Of a stretch of 64,000 bases of DNA, positions 24,817-33,092 are shown one piece after another (position 1 is the stretch's first letter; the number at the start of each line of letters is the position of its first letter). The notes beneath the pieces were generated by a model. The model did no database searches and was not told the origin of the DNA. It was given only the letters and a program-made list of their open reading frames with translations. The DNA comes from Streptomyces olivaceoviridis. GTDB lineage: Bacteria; Actinomycetota; Actinomycetes; Streptomycetales; Streptomycetaceae. Both the position numbers and the translations under genes were made by a program. Location of the stretch: assembly GCF_014650115.1 (NCBI RefSeq), contig NZ_BMUI01000005.1, positions 124,001 through 188,000 of the forward strand, written 5' to 3'.

Positions 24817-27234
24817 GTGGACACCCAGCACACCGATTCGCGCGAGAACCGTCCCAGCCGCAGAGGCTTCCTCTCCCTCGCCGCCACCGCCGGCATGGCC
24901 GCCGCGCTCGGCGGTATGCCGAGCTTCACCGCGTCGGCGGCCCCTTCCCGCCCCGCCTCCTCACCCATGCTGTCCGCCGCCGCCGCCACGAAGAACCAAC
25001 TGTGGTGGCGGGCCCCCGGCTCCTCCACCTCGATGATCCAGCAGGGCCTGCCGGTCGGGAACGGGCGCCTCGGAGCGCTCGTGAGCAACGACCCCTCCAG
25101 CGAACTGCTGACGATCACCGACGCCACCCTGTGGACCGGTGGCGCCAACGACACCCTCCAGGACGACGGCCAGTTCCCCTACGGGCGGGACGACTTCGGC
25201 TCCCTGACCCTGCTGGCCGAACTCACGGTCGACATCCCCGGTCACGACCTGGGCTCCGTCGACAACTACCGCCGTACCCTGGACCTGGCCCAGGGTTTCG
25301 TCAGCGCGTCCTACGACCTGTCCGGCGTCACCTACCAGCGGCAGATCTTCGCCAGCCGCCCCGACGACGTCATCGTCGTGTACTTCTCCCAGCTCGGCGG
25401 CGGCACCTACACCGGCACCGTCACACTGGCCGGCACCCACGGCGAGCGCACCACCGCGGCCGGCACGGAGCGCTACGCCTCGTTCGGGGCCTCCCTCGCC
25501 AACGGCCTGAAGTACGGCGCCGCCGTCACGGCGACCAGCAGCACCGGCACGGTGACCGTCAGCGGTACGTCCCTCTCGTTCCGTGGCTGCCAGGACCTCA
25601 CCGTCGTGGTCAGCGGCGGCACGAACTACGCGCCCGACGCGGCGAGCGGGTTCCGCGACCCGGCCCTGGACCCGGAGCGTCTGGCGCGCACCAAGGTCAA
25701 GGACGCGGCCGGCCACTCCGCGAGCACCCTGCTGCACACCCACGTCGCGGACTTCCGCCCGGTGTTCGAGCAACTGGCCGTCGACCTCGGCACGTCGTCC
25801 ACCGCACAGCGCAAGCTGGACACCTGGCAACGGATACAGGCCCGCTACCGGGACAACGTCCCGGACCCGGAACTGGAGGCGGCCTACCTCCAGTTCGGGC
25901 GCTACCTGATGATCTCGGGGTCACGGGGCGTGCTGCCCATGGGTCTCCAGGGCCCGTGGCTGGACGGCAACGACCCGGACTGGATGGGCGACTACCACAC
26001 CGACATCAACGTCCAGATGAACTACTGGCTGGCCGATCGCGCCGGTCTGTCGGACTGCTTCGACACCTTCACGGACTACTGCCTCGCGCAACTGCCCTCG
26101 TGGACGGACGTCACGCGGCGGCTGTTCAACAGTCCGACCAACAGGTACCGCAACTCCAGCGGGAAGACAGCCGGCTGGACCGTGGCCATCTCCACCAACC
26201 CCTACGGCGGAGGCGGCTGGTGGTGGCACCCGGCCGGCAATGCCTGGATCTGCCAGAACCTGTTCGAACACTACGAGTACACCCAGGACAGCGCCTACCT
26301 GGAGAAGATCTACCCCCTGCTCAAGGGCGCCGTGGAGTTCTGGGAGGCACGCCTCATCACCACGACCGTCACCGACGCCTCCGGCTCCTCACGCGAGGTC
26401 CTCATCGCCGACAGCGACTGGTCCCCCGAGCAGGGCCCGCTCGACGCCAAGGGCATCACCTACGCCCAGGAACTGGTGTGGAACCTCTTCGGCAACTACC
26501 GCACCGCGACCCGGGTGCTCGGCAGGGACACCTCCTACGCCGACACCGTCGACGGACTGCGCCAACGCCTGTACCTGCCCGTGGTCAGCCCCAAGACCGG
26601 CTGGCTGGAGGAGTGGATGTCGCCCGACGATCTGGGCGAGACCACACACCGGCACCTGTCCCCGCTCGTCGGTCTCTTCCCGGGCGACCGGATCCGCCCG
26701 GACGAGTCCACCCCGAAGGACATCCTCGCCGGCGCGACCGCCCTGCTGACCGCGCGCGGCATGAACAGCTACGGCTGGGCCAACGCCTGGCGCAGCCTGT
26801 GCTGGGCCCGGCTGAAGAACGCGGAGAATGCCTACCAACTCGTCGTCAACAACCTGAAGCCGTCGGCGGGCGGCAGCAACGGCACCGCGCCGAACCTCTT
26901 CGACATCATGGACATGGGGCAGGGCCGCGGCATCTTCCAGATCGACGCGAACTTCGGCACGCCCTCCGCGATGATCGAGATGCTGGCCTACTCGCGGCCG
27001 GGCCACGTCGAGTTGCTGCCCGCTCTGCCCGCCGCGTGGGCGGGGTCCGGCTCGGTGTCCGGAGTCGGCGTGCGGGGCGGCTTCGTCGCCGACCTCAAGT
27101 GGAAGAACGGCAAGGTCACCCAGGTGACGTTGAAGAGCGTCGGCGGTCGTGACACGACCGTGTTCGCGGGCGGCACTTCGCGGAGGGTCAGCCTCAAGCC
27201 GGGTGGGTCCGTCACGTTGAGCAACCTCGGCTGA
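24817..27234 (+). CDS. Secreted GH95-type alpha-L-fucosidase/galactosidase
   Basis: An 805-residue protein with a Tat-type signal (NRPSRRGFLSLAATAGMAAA). The N-terminal beta domain begins LWWRAPGSS and includes GLPVGNGRLGALV. The (alpha/alpha)6 barrel shows MGDYHTDINVQMNYWLA, FWEAR, the acid-rich DSDWSPEQG, and IDANFGTPSAMIEML. These match the GH95 catalytic Asn/Asp/Glu regions. GH95 enzymes remove terminal alpha-L-fucose, with some preferring alpha-L-galactose. I chose the GTG at 24817 because GGAG lies 8 nt before it; a GTG three codons earlier is too close to that site. It follows GH27 on the same strand. Confidence 0.9.
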   Translation: MDTQHTDSRENRPSRRGFLSLAATAGMAAALGGMPSFTASAAPSRPASSPMLSAAAATKNQLWWRAPGSSTSMIQQGLPVGNGRLGALVSNDPSSELLTITDATLWTGGANDTLQDDGQFPYGRDDFGSLTLLAELTVDIPGHDLGSVDNYRRTLDLAQGFVSASYDLSGVTYQRQIFASRPDDVIVVYFSQLGGGTYTGTVTLAGTHGERTTAAGTERYASFGASLANGLKYGAAVTATSSTGTVTVSGTSLSFRGCQDLTVVVSGGTNYAPDAASGFRDPALDPERLARTKVKDAAGHSASTLLHTHVADFRPVFEQLAVDLGTSSTAQRKLDTWQRIQARYRDNVPDPELEAAYLQFGRYLMISGSRGVLPMGLQGPWLDGNDPDWMGDYHTDINVQMNYWLADRAGLSDCFDTFTDYCLAQLPSWTDVTRRLFNSPTNRYRNSSGKTAGWTVAISTNPYGGGGWWWHPAGNAWICQNLFEHYEYTQDSAYLEKIYPLLKGAVEFWEARLITTTVTDASGSSREVLIADSDWSPEQGPLDAKGITYAQELVWNLFGNYRTATRVLGRDTSYADTVDGLRQRLYLPVVSPKTGWLEEWMSPDDLGETTHRHLSPLVGLFPGDRIRPDESTPKDILAGATALLTARGMNSYGWANAWRSLCWARLKNAENAYQLVVNNLKPSAGGSNGTAPNLFDIMDMGQGRGIFQIDANFGTPSAMIEMLAYSRPGHVELLPALPAAWAGSGSVSGVGVRGGFVADLKWKNGKVTQVTLKSVGGRDTTVFAGGTSRRVSLKPGGSVTLSNLG

Positions 27235-27299
27235 GGTCAGTCTGAGCAAGCCCGGCCGAGGCCGGTGCCGCACACCACGAACACCCCGAGCCAACCCCC

Positions 27300-27313
27300 G
27301 ATGACCCGTCATC
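27300..27313. promoter_or_regulatory. Palindrome GATGAC-CC-GTCATC
   Basis: A perfect 6+6 bp inverted repeat with a 2-bp core, 114 bp before the SGNH hydrolase gene and 66 bp after the GH95 stop. It is a plausible operator; I found no second copy in the neighbouring intergenic regions. Confidence 0.3.
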
Positions 27314-27426
27314 AGCGGGCCGCCCCGCCGTGCGGAATCCGTCCGTCTTCGGCGGGGGCGGGACCGGGCCGGACTCCCCGCGGAGCCGGCCCGCCGCGGA
27401 TGACGCGGAGAGTGGAGAGAACAACG

Positions 27427-28713
27427 ATGTCCCCGGAAAAGGAAGGCACGGCGGCGGATCGCCGACCGCGTCGCAGATCCCTGCTGTCCGTGTTCGGCGC
27501 TGTGACCGGGATGATCCTCACGGTCGTTCCGTTGAGCACCGCGCATGCGGCGAGCGCCGCCGCCACATCGCCCTCGCAGAGCAAGGGCACCCGGGTCAGC
27601 GCCTGGTCGCCCAGCATGACGACCGGCGGCCCGTCCTTCGACAACCAGACCATACGGATGGTGGTGCACAGCAGCGTCGCGGGTTCGGGCGTACGCATCA
27701 CCCTGTCGAACCGGTACAGCACCACGCCGCTCGATGTCAGCACCGTGGACGTGGCCGTCCAGGCGAGCGGCGGGGAGGCGACGCGCGGCACCACCCGGAA
27801 CGTCACCTTCGGAAGCTCGCGCCACGTCACGATCCCCGTCGGCGAAGAGGCGGTCAGCGACGTCGTCCCGATCTCGGTCAGTGCCGGCGAGAACCTGCTC
27901 GTCAGCCTCTACGTCCCCGGCGCGACGGGGATGTCGACCTGGCACTCCGACGCGTTCGACACCACGTACATAGCCTCCGGCAACCACGCCGGTGACGACA
28001 CCGCCGCCGCGTTCGGCACCACCACGACCTCCTGGTACTACCTGGCGGGAATGGACGTCCTGTCACCGTCCGCGAGGGGCACCGTCGTCGCCTTCGGCGA
28101 CTCCATCACGGACGGCTACCACTCCTCGACCGGCACCTACACCCGGTGGCCCGACTTCCTCGGACGCCGGCTGGGCTCCGGACCGGGGCCGCAGAAACTG
28201 AGCGTCGTCGACGCCGGTATCGGCGGCAATCGCGTTCTCACCGACGTCCCGAACCTGTGGCAGGGGGTCAGCGCTCTCAAGCGCTTCGGCCACGACGCCC
28301 TCGGCCAGCCAGGCGTCAAGGACGTCATCCTCTTCGAAGGCATCAACGACATCGGCAACAACGCGGGCCCCGACGGCCGGCCGCTGACCGCGCAGGACCT
28401 GATCGACGGCTACCGCACCCTGATCGACGAGGCACACGCCGCCCACGTCAACATCATCGGCGCGACGCTGATGCCCGACCAGGGGAACGGGTACTACACG
28501 CCCGACGCCGAGAAGATCCGTCAGAGCGTCAACCAGTGGATCCGCACCAGCGGTGCCTTCGACGGCGTCATCGACTTCGACCGGACCATGCGTGACCCCG
28601 CGAACCCGGCGGCGCTCAACCCGGCCTACGACTCGGGCGACCACATCCACCCCAACGACGAGGGGATGAAGGCGATGGCCGACGCGATCGACCTGCGGCT
28701 CCTGCGCACCTGA
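27427..28713 (+). CDS. Secreted SGNH/GDSL hydrolase (carbohydrate esterase-like)
   Basis: A 428-residue exported protein. The twin-Arg-containing N-terminus (RRPRRRSLLSVFGAV) ends in a signal cleavage region STAHAASA. A beta-rich domain (~40-205) precedes the SGNH fold with block I FGDSITDGY (Ser), block II Gly in GIGGNRV, block III GINDIGNN (Asn), and block V DHIHPN (Asp/His). The layout is that of actinobacterial secreted esterases that deacetylate plant polysaccharides or act on lipids. It lies downstream of GH27 and GH95, and a 3' hairpin closes the group. Confidence 0.9.
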   Translation: MSPEKEGTAADRRPRRRSLLSVFGAVTGMILTVVPLSTAHAASAAATSPSQSKGTRVSAWSPSMTTGGPSFDNQTIRMVVHSSVAGSGVRITLSNRYSTTPLDVSTVDVAVQASGGEATRGTTRNVTFGSSRHVTIPVGEEAVSDVVPISVSAGENLLVSLYVPGATGMSTWHSDAFDTTYIASGNHAGDDTAAAFGTTTTSWYYLAGMDVLSPSARGTVVAFGDSITDGYHSSTGTYTRWPDFLGRRLGSGPGPQKLSVVDAGIGGNRVLTDVPNLWQGVSALKRFGHDALGQPGVKDVILFEGINDIGNNAGPDGRPLTAQDLIDGYRTLIDEAHAAHVNIIGATLMPDQGNGYYTPDAEKIRQSVNQWIRTSGAFDGVIDFDRTMRDPANPAALNPAYDSGDHIHPNDEGMKAMADAIDLRLLRT

Positions 28714-28740
28714 CACAGGTGGGTGCCGCTCGCGGAGGAG

Positions 28741-28774
28741 GACGCCGGGTCCTCGTCTCGGATGACCCGGCGTC
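28741..28774 (+). terminator. Hairpin terminator after SGNH hydrolase
   Basis: GACGCCGGGTC (28741-28751) and GACCCGGCGTC (28764-28774) form a perfect 11-bp stem with a 12-nt loop, 27 nt after the SGNH stop. It separates the sugar locus from the Arr gene. Confidence 0.65.
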
Positions 28775-28912
28775 GTCCTGATGGACGGGCAGGGAACTCG
28801 CCCACTGTCCGGTCACGTTGAAAACCGACGTGAACTCCCCCACGCGGCACCGACGCCGACGTGCGGATGGTGGTTTCCTGTTCTCCCGAGCCCAGGCCCC
28901 GAGGAGCAGCCC

Positions 28913-29341
28913 ATGACCAGCGCGCCCGTCCCCTTCCAGGTGTACGAGGCAGGAACCTTTCTGCACGGTACGAAGGCGGCCCTTGTACCCGGGGATCTGC
29001 TGATCCCCGGGTACGCGTCCAACTTCCAGGAAGGCCGCACGTCCCGCCACGTCTACGTGTCCGAGACCCTGGATGCCGCCGCCTGGGGCGCCGAACTCGC
29101 GGCCGGCGACGGGCCGGGACGGGTCTACGTGGTGGAGCCGACCGGCGATCTGGAGGACGATCCCAACGTCACCGACCGGAAGTTCCCGGGCAACCCCACC
29201 CGCTCGTACCGCACCCGCGAGCCCGTGCGCGTCGTGTCGGAGCTCAAGGACTGGGCCGGGCACTCCCCCGAGCAGATCGAGGCCATGCTCAACGGGCTGG
29301 CCGACCTTCGCCGCCGCGGCATCGCCACGATCCTGGACTGA
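28913..29341 (+). CDS. arr: NAD+:rifampin ADP-ribosyltransferase
   Basis: A 142-residue Arr protein. Residues FYHGTKA-type start (here FLHGTKAALVPGDLL), GYASNF, HVYVSETLDAAAWGAELA, GRVYVVEPTGDLEDDPN, GNPTRSYRTREPVRVV and a C-terminal helical end are characteristic. The enzyme transfers ADP-ribose from NAD+ to the C23 hydroxyl of rifampin, inactivating it. GAGGAG precedes the ATG. An open frame extends upstream but has no similarity. It stands alone between a terminator and a convergent CBS-domain gene. The natural function in soil organisms may be self-protection against ansamycins. Confidence 0.93.
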   Translation: MTSAPVPFQVYEAGTFLHGTKAALVPGDLLIPGYASNFQEGRTSRHVYVSETLDAAAWGAELAAGDGPGRVYVVEPTGDLEDDPNVTDRKFPGNPTRSYRTREPVRVVSELKDWAGHSPEQIEAMLNGLADLRRRGIATILD

Positions 29342-29405
29342 CGAGGACCGCCGGAGCCCCGCAAGCCGTGTCACCGGTCCGGGCCTCCTCCCTGGCGGCG
29401 CCCCG

Positions 29406-30107
29406 TCAGGCGGAAGCCGACCGCTGCGGATCCGGCAGGTCCGGATCGAGGTCCGGGTGGCGGGGTGGGCCGCTCAGCGCGCATTGTACGTCCACCACAC
29501 CGGCCACGGTCCGTGCCAGGGCGGTGGCCAGGGGAACGAGTGCCGTCTCGGGGGTCCTGCCGGTGAGAGTGACCACACCGTCGCGCACCTCGACCCGGAC
29601 CGCCTCCGCGTACGGGCCGAAGAGCCGTGCGACGACCTCGCGCCGGACGTCCTCGGCGATGCCCTGGTCGTCCCGCAGGAAGACCTTCAGCAGGTCGGAC
29701 CGGCTGACGATGCCCTTCAGCAGGCCCGCGTGGTCGACGACCGGCAGCCGCTTGACCCTGCCCCGCGCCATGATGCGCGCCGCCTGGGCGAGGCCGGCGT
29801 CGGGCGGCACCGTGACGGCCGGGGTGGTCATCAGCTCCGTCGCGGTCGCCGCGTCCGCCTTGCGGAACCCGGTGAGGTCCCGGGCCCGCCCGTACCAGCC
29901 GAGGCCGCCCCCGCCGTACTCCTGCTTGCGCAGCAGATCGGCCTCGGAGACCACGCCGACGACGCGTCCGGCGTCGTCCAGCACGGGGAGGGCGCTGACC
30001 CGCCACTCCCGCATGGTCCGCACGATGTCCTTGAACGCAGCCCCCGTGCGCAGGGCCACGACCCTGCGCGTCATCACGTCGCTCACGACGGTGGGAATAC
30101 CGGTCAT
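29406..30107 (-). CDS. CBS-pair protein with C-terminal BON domain
   Basis: A 233-residue cytoplasmic protein. Two CBS motifs (residues ~8-70, VSDVMTRRVVALRTGAAF to VVGVVSEADLL; and ~88-145, ATELMTTPAVTVPPDAG to GIVSRSDLLKV) form an adenosine-nucleotide-binding pair. A BON domain follows (~155-215, VRVEVRDGVVTLTGRTPE). CBS proteins are part of hypoxic-response regulons in mycobacteria (Hrp1). The ATG follows GGAGG. Tandem GGG-N7-GGCCC-like sites lie 71-105 bp upstream, shared with the divergent flavin-barrel gene. Confidence 0.93.
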   Translation of the reverse strand: MTGIPTVVSDVMTRRVVALRTGAAFKDIVRTMREWRVSALPVLDDAGRVVGVVSEADLLRKQEYGGGGLGWYGRARDLTGFRKADAATATELMTTPAVTVPPDAGLAQAARIMARGRVKRLPVVDHAGLLKGIVSRSDLLKVFLRDDQGIAEDVRREVVARLFGPYAEAVRVEVRDGVVTLTGRTPETALVPLATALARTVAGVVDVQCALSGPPRHPDLDPDLPDPQRSASA

Positions 30108-30177
30108 GGCGTCCTCCAGGGGCCGAGTACCGGTCTGCGACATCTCCAGGCTGCGGTGACGGGGCCGCCCGGGGCAT

Positions 30178-30212
30178 GGGTCGAACGGCCCGCCCAGGGG
30201 GACCTTCGTCCG
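30178..30212. promoter_or_regulatory. Tandem DevR/OsdR-like boxes, CBS gene / flavin-barrel gene
   Basis: GGGTCGAACGGCCC (30178-30191) and GGGACCTTCGTCCG (30199-30212) start 21 bp apart on one DNA face. The second differs by two bases from the mycobacterial DevR consensus GGGACTTTNGTCCC. They lie in the 376-bp region between the divergent CBS and split-barrel genes; nothing else was recognised there. Confidence 0.55.
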
Positions 30213-30483
30213 CCCGCCCCGGGGATCGCCGGTCCGGCCCGCTCGGCTGCCGGTGCCGCCGGGATCCGTCGCCGGCGTCGAAGCGGGTGCCCGCGGGTGC
30301 GAGGGACGTCCGACCCCTGTCCGAGAGCCGACCGGCACTGGAGGGAAGGCATCTGGTGGACGACCGTGAGAACAGGAACGGCACCGGTCCCCCGCGCCGC
30401 CGATCCGCCCGTACCGCACCCCGGCGCCCACCGGCCGGCCGACGCCGGCGGGAGGCCGGTCGCCCGTCCAGGAGAAGCAGGCC

Positions 30484-30951
30484 ATGACCCGTGATCACGC
30501 CCCCGTGCACCGACGCGTCGACCTCGGCCCCGCCGAGGCGCTGCGGCTGCTGGGCAGCGTGTCGCTGGGAAGGATCGTCTTCACCCGGCAGGCTCTCCCC
30601 ACCGTCCGCCCGGTCAACCACGTCCTGGACGACGGCGACATCGTCATCCGTACCCACGAGGGCACGGCCCTGACATCCCACGCCGAGGAGGCGGCCGGTC
30701 CGGGCGTGGTCGTCGCCTACGAGGCCGACGTCATCGACCCGGACACCCACCTCGGCTGGAGCGTGGTCGTCACGGGTTACGCCCGCCTGGTGACCGATCC
30801 GGCGGAACTGGCCCGCATCCGGGCGATGTTGCGGCCCTGGGCACCCGCGGACGGCCTGGACCAGGCGGTCCGCATCCACCCCGAGCTGGTCGCGGGTGTC
30901 CGCCTGACGGACCTGGCGGGGCAGGGCGGGACGGTGACGGCACTCGGCTGA
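30484..30951 (+). CDS. Pyridoxamine 5'-phosphate oxidase-like flavin split-barrel protein
   Basis: A 155-residue protein of the PNPOx-like FMN/F420 split-barrel family. It contains ALRLLGSVSLGRIVFTRQAL, TVRPVNHVLDDGDIVIRTHE, GWSVVVTGYARLV and an end strand around VAGVRLTDL. Members of this short 'one domain' group often sit in stress regulons as oxidoreductases or flavin reservoirs. The ATG follows AGGAG. It converges with the first alcohol dehydrogenase (21 bp between stops). Confidence 0.88.
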   Translation: MTRDHAPVHRRVDLGPAEALRLLGSVSLGRIVFTRQALPTVRPVNHVLDDGDIVIRTHEGTALTSHAEEAAGPGVVVAYEADVIDPDTHLGWSVVVTGYARLVTDPAELARIRAMLRPWAPADGLDQAVRIHPELVAGVRLTDLAGQGGTVTALG

Positions 30952-30972
30952 CGACCGTCGCGCACGGCGCGG

Positions 30973-32046
30973 TCACGGGGGTGTGGGCACGGCCACCTGC
31001 GCGTGCTGCTCCACACCGAGCACCACCTTCAGCGCACCGGTCTCGCCGGCCCGGGAGAAGACGTCGTACGCCTCTTCCATGTGGTGCAACGGGAAGGTGT
31101 GGGTGATCAGTTGCCCGGTCGGCAGCCGGCCGGCGGCGGCCATCCGCAGCAGGGTGGGGGTGGAGTAGGTGTCCACCAGGCCGGTCGTGATCGTCACGTT
31201 CTTGATCCACAGGTCTTCGAGGTGCAGCGTGGCCGGCCGGCCGTGCACACCGACATTGGCCACGTGCCCGCCGGGGCGGACCATCCGGGTGCACATCTCG
31301 AAGCTCTCCGGCACGCCGACCGCTTCGATCACCACGTCCGCGCCGAGGCCGTCGGTCAGGTCGGCGACCAGCTGGCCGGGAGCCTCGTGGACGTCGGCGA
31401 TCGCGTCGGCGCCCAGCCGATGGGCTGCCTCCAGCCTGGCCGGGGTCAGGTCGACGGCGATGATCCGCTCCGGCGCGAAGAGGCGTGCCGTGGCGATGGC
31501 CGCGAGTCCGATGGGACCGGCGCCGACGATGGCCACGGTGTCGCCGGGACGCACGTGTCCGTTGAGCACGCCGACCTCGTAGGCGGTCGGGAAGATGTCG
31601 GCGAGCAGGACGGCGTCCTCGCCGCGCACGGTGGCGGACAGCGCGTGGACGGACAGGTCGGCGTGGGGTACGCGGACGTACTCGGCCTGGGTGCCGTCCA
31701 CGAGGTGGCCGAGGATCCAGCCTCCGCCGCCCCGGCACTGGCCGTAGGCGCTCTCCCGGCAGAACCGGCACCGGCCGCACGAGGTGATGCAGGAGACCAG
31801 CACCCGGTCCCCGGGGCGCACGGTGCGCACGTCACTGCCGGTCTCGACGATCTCGCCGACCGCCTCGTGGCCGAGCACTGTTCCCGGACGGACCTCGGGG
31901 ACGTCGCCCTTGAGGATGTGCAGGTCCGTGCCGCAGATGGTCACCGCGTCGACCTTCACGATCGCGTCGGTGGGTTCCTTGACGGCCGGGTCCGGGACGT
32001 CCTGCCAGGACGCCTGTCCGGGACCGTGGAAGACGAAGGCTTTCAT
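30973..32046 (-). CDS. Zinc-dependent alcohol dehydrogenase (MDR), first
   Basis: A 357-residue medium-chain dehydrogenase. The catalytic zinc ligands are in VTICGTDLH and GHEAVGE, the structural zinc cysteines in CGRCRFCRESAYGQC, and the NAD(P) motif is VAIVGAGPIGLAA. The GGGGWILG-LVDGTQAEYVRVP segment is shared with the second ADH at 36.7 kb. GAGGAG precedes the ATG. It follows USP1 on the same strand (84 bp gap) and would oxidise or reduce small alcohols/aldehydes, possibly as an electron sink under low oxygen. Confidence 0.93.
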   Translation of the reverse strand: MKAFVFHGPGQASWQDVPDPAVKEPTDAIVKVDAVTICGTDLHILKGDVPEVRPGTVLGHEAVGEIVETGSDVRTVRPGDRVLVSCITSCGRCRFCRESAYGQCRGGGGWILGHLVDGTQAEYVRVPHADLSVHALSATVRGEDAVLLADIFPTAYEVGVLNGHVRPGDTVAIVGAGPIGLAAIATARLFAPERIIAVDLTPARLEAAHRLGADAIADVHEAPGQLVADLTDGLGADVVIEAVGVPESFEMCTRMVRPGGHVANVGVHGRPATLHLEDLWIKNVTITTGLVDTYSTPTLLRMAAAGRLPTGQLITHTFPLHHMEEAYDVFSRAGETGALKVVLGVEQHAQVAVPTPP

Positions 32047-32083
32047 GACGCTCCTCACCCCGGTTCGGTCTTCGGGCTGTGCT

Positions 32084-32117
32084 GTGTCCGTGGGTCCGCG
32101 CTCGGGCCGGCCGGCCC
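32084..32117. promoter_or_regulatory. Possible paired GGG-N7-GGCCC-like boxes before ADH
   Basis: GGGCCGGCCGGCCC (32104-32117) is a perfect palindrome. GTGTCCGTGGGTCC starts exactly 20 bp earlier (32084) and fits six of the eight defined positions. They lie 38-71 bp before the ADH start. GC-rich palindromes arise by chance here, so this pair is weak by itself. Confidence 0.3.
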
Positions 32118-32130
32118 TCCTGCCCGGGGC

Positions 32131-33066
32131 TCAGGCCGGCTCGGGTACGACCGCCACCGGGCAGGAGGCGCGGTGGAGCACACCGCGGACGACACGGCCG
32201 GGTCGGAGCCCGTGGTGGCCTCGGCGGCGCCGCGCTCCGACGACGAGCAGGTCGGCTTCACGGGAGACGGCCGACAGGGCGTCGCGTGCGGGTCCCTCGA
32301 CCGTACGTCGTCGTACCCGCAGGCCGGACGGGATGTCCCGCAGCGCGTCCTCGACCGTCTCGGCGGCCTGCCGCTCTCGCGGGTGGGCCGGTTCACCGAC
32401 GAGCCGGGAGTACCCCCGGACGAAGTCCGGGGGACGATGCGCACGGGGCTCGTGCAGGGGACGGCGCCAGGCCCGGACGGCTTCCAGCGGGACCCCGCGC
32501 AGCACGGCCTCCTCGATCGCGAACCTCACCGCCGCCGAGCCCGCCGGTTCCGCGCCGACTCCCAGGACGACGCGACCGCGTGCCGCCGAGCGCGCCTGGT
32601 CGCCGTCGCTTCCGCGCAGCACGACCACCGGGCAGTGCGCGTGCCCGGCCACCGCGACGCCGACCGATCCGAGGAGTGACTCGGTCACGCCGCCGCGACC
32701 GCGGCAGCCCAGCACCAGGGCCAGGGCGCTGCTGCTCTCGTGTATCAGGCCGTACGCCGGTTCCTCGGGCAGTACATCGGTGGTGACCTTGACGCCGGGC
32801 CGCCGCCGACGGGCCCGCTGTTCGGCGGCCCCGACGATCTCCTCGGCCATCATCTCCTCCGACGGCTCTGCGGACTCCTGGACCGGGACCGCGCCCTCGT
32901 AGCGCTCCCAGAGCGAGGCGTACACCAGCCGGAGCGACGCCCCGCGCAGGACCGCCTCGTCGGCGGCCCAGTCCACGGCCCGCATACTCGGCTCCGAACC
33001 GTCGACGCCGACGACCAGGGGCAGGTCCAGAGGCGCCCCATGGGCCTGTGCGGCTGCTGCGCTCAT
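32131..33066 (-). CDS. Universal stress protein, two-domain (USP1)
   Basis: A 311-residue tandem UspA protein. Domain 1 begins LVVGVDGSEPSMRAVDWAADEA and ends with the ATP-binding GCRGRGGVTESLLGSVG; domain 2 begins VVLGVGAEPAGSAAVRFA and ends VVGARRRRGHHGLRPG. The ATG follows GGAGGAG; the upstream in-frame extension is less likely. It starts 27 bp after USP2's stop and is probably cotranscribed with it and possibly with the ADH downstream. USPs of this type bind ATP and accumulate in stressed or oxygen-limited actinobacteria. Confidence 0.93.
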   Translation of the reverse strand: MSAAAAQAHGAPLDLPLVVGVDGSEPSMRAVDWAADEAVLRGASLRLVYASLWERYEGAVPVQESAEPSEEMMAEEIVGAAEQRARRRRPGVKVTTDVLPEEPAYGLIHESSSALALVLGCRGRGGVTESLLGSVGVAVAGHAHCPVVVLRGSDGDQARSAARGRVVLGVGAEPAGSAAVRFAIEEAVLRGVPLEAVRAWRRPLHEPRAHRPPDFVRGYSRLVGEPAHPRERQAAETVEDALRDIPSGLRVRRRTVEGPARDALSAVSREADLLVVGARRRRGHHGLRPGRVVRGVLHRASCPVAVVPEPA

Positions 33067-33092
33067 GGCTTCTCCTCCTGCGGAGTGGTCGG

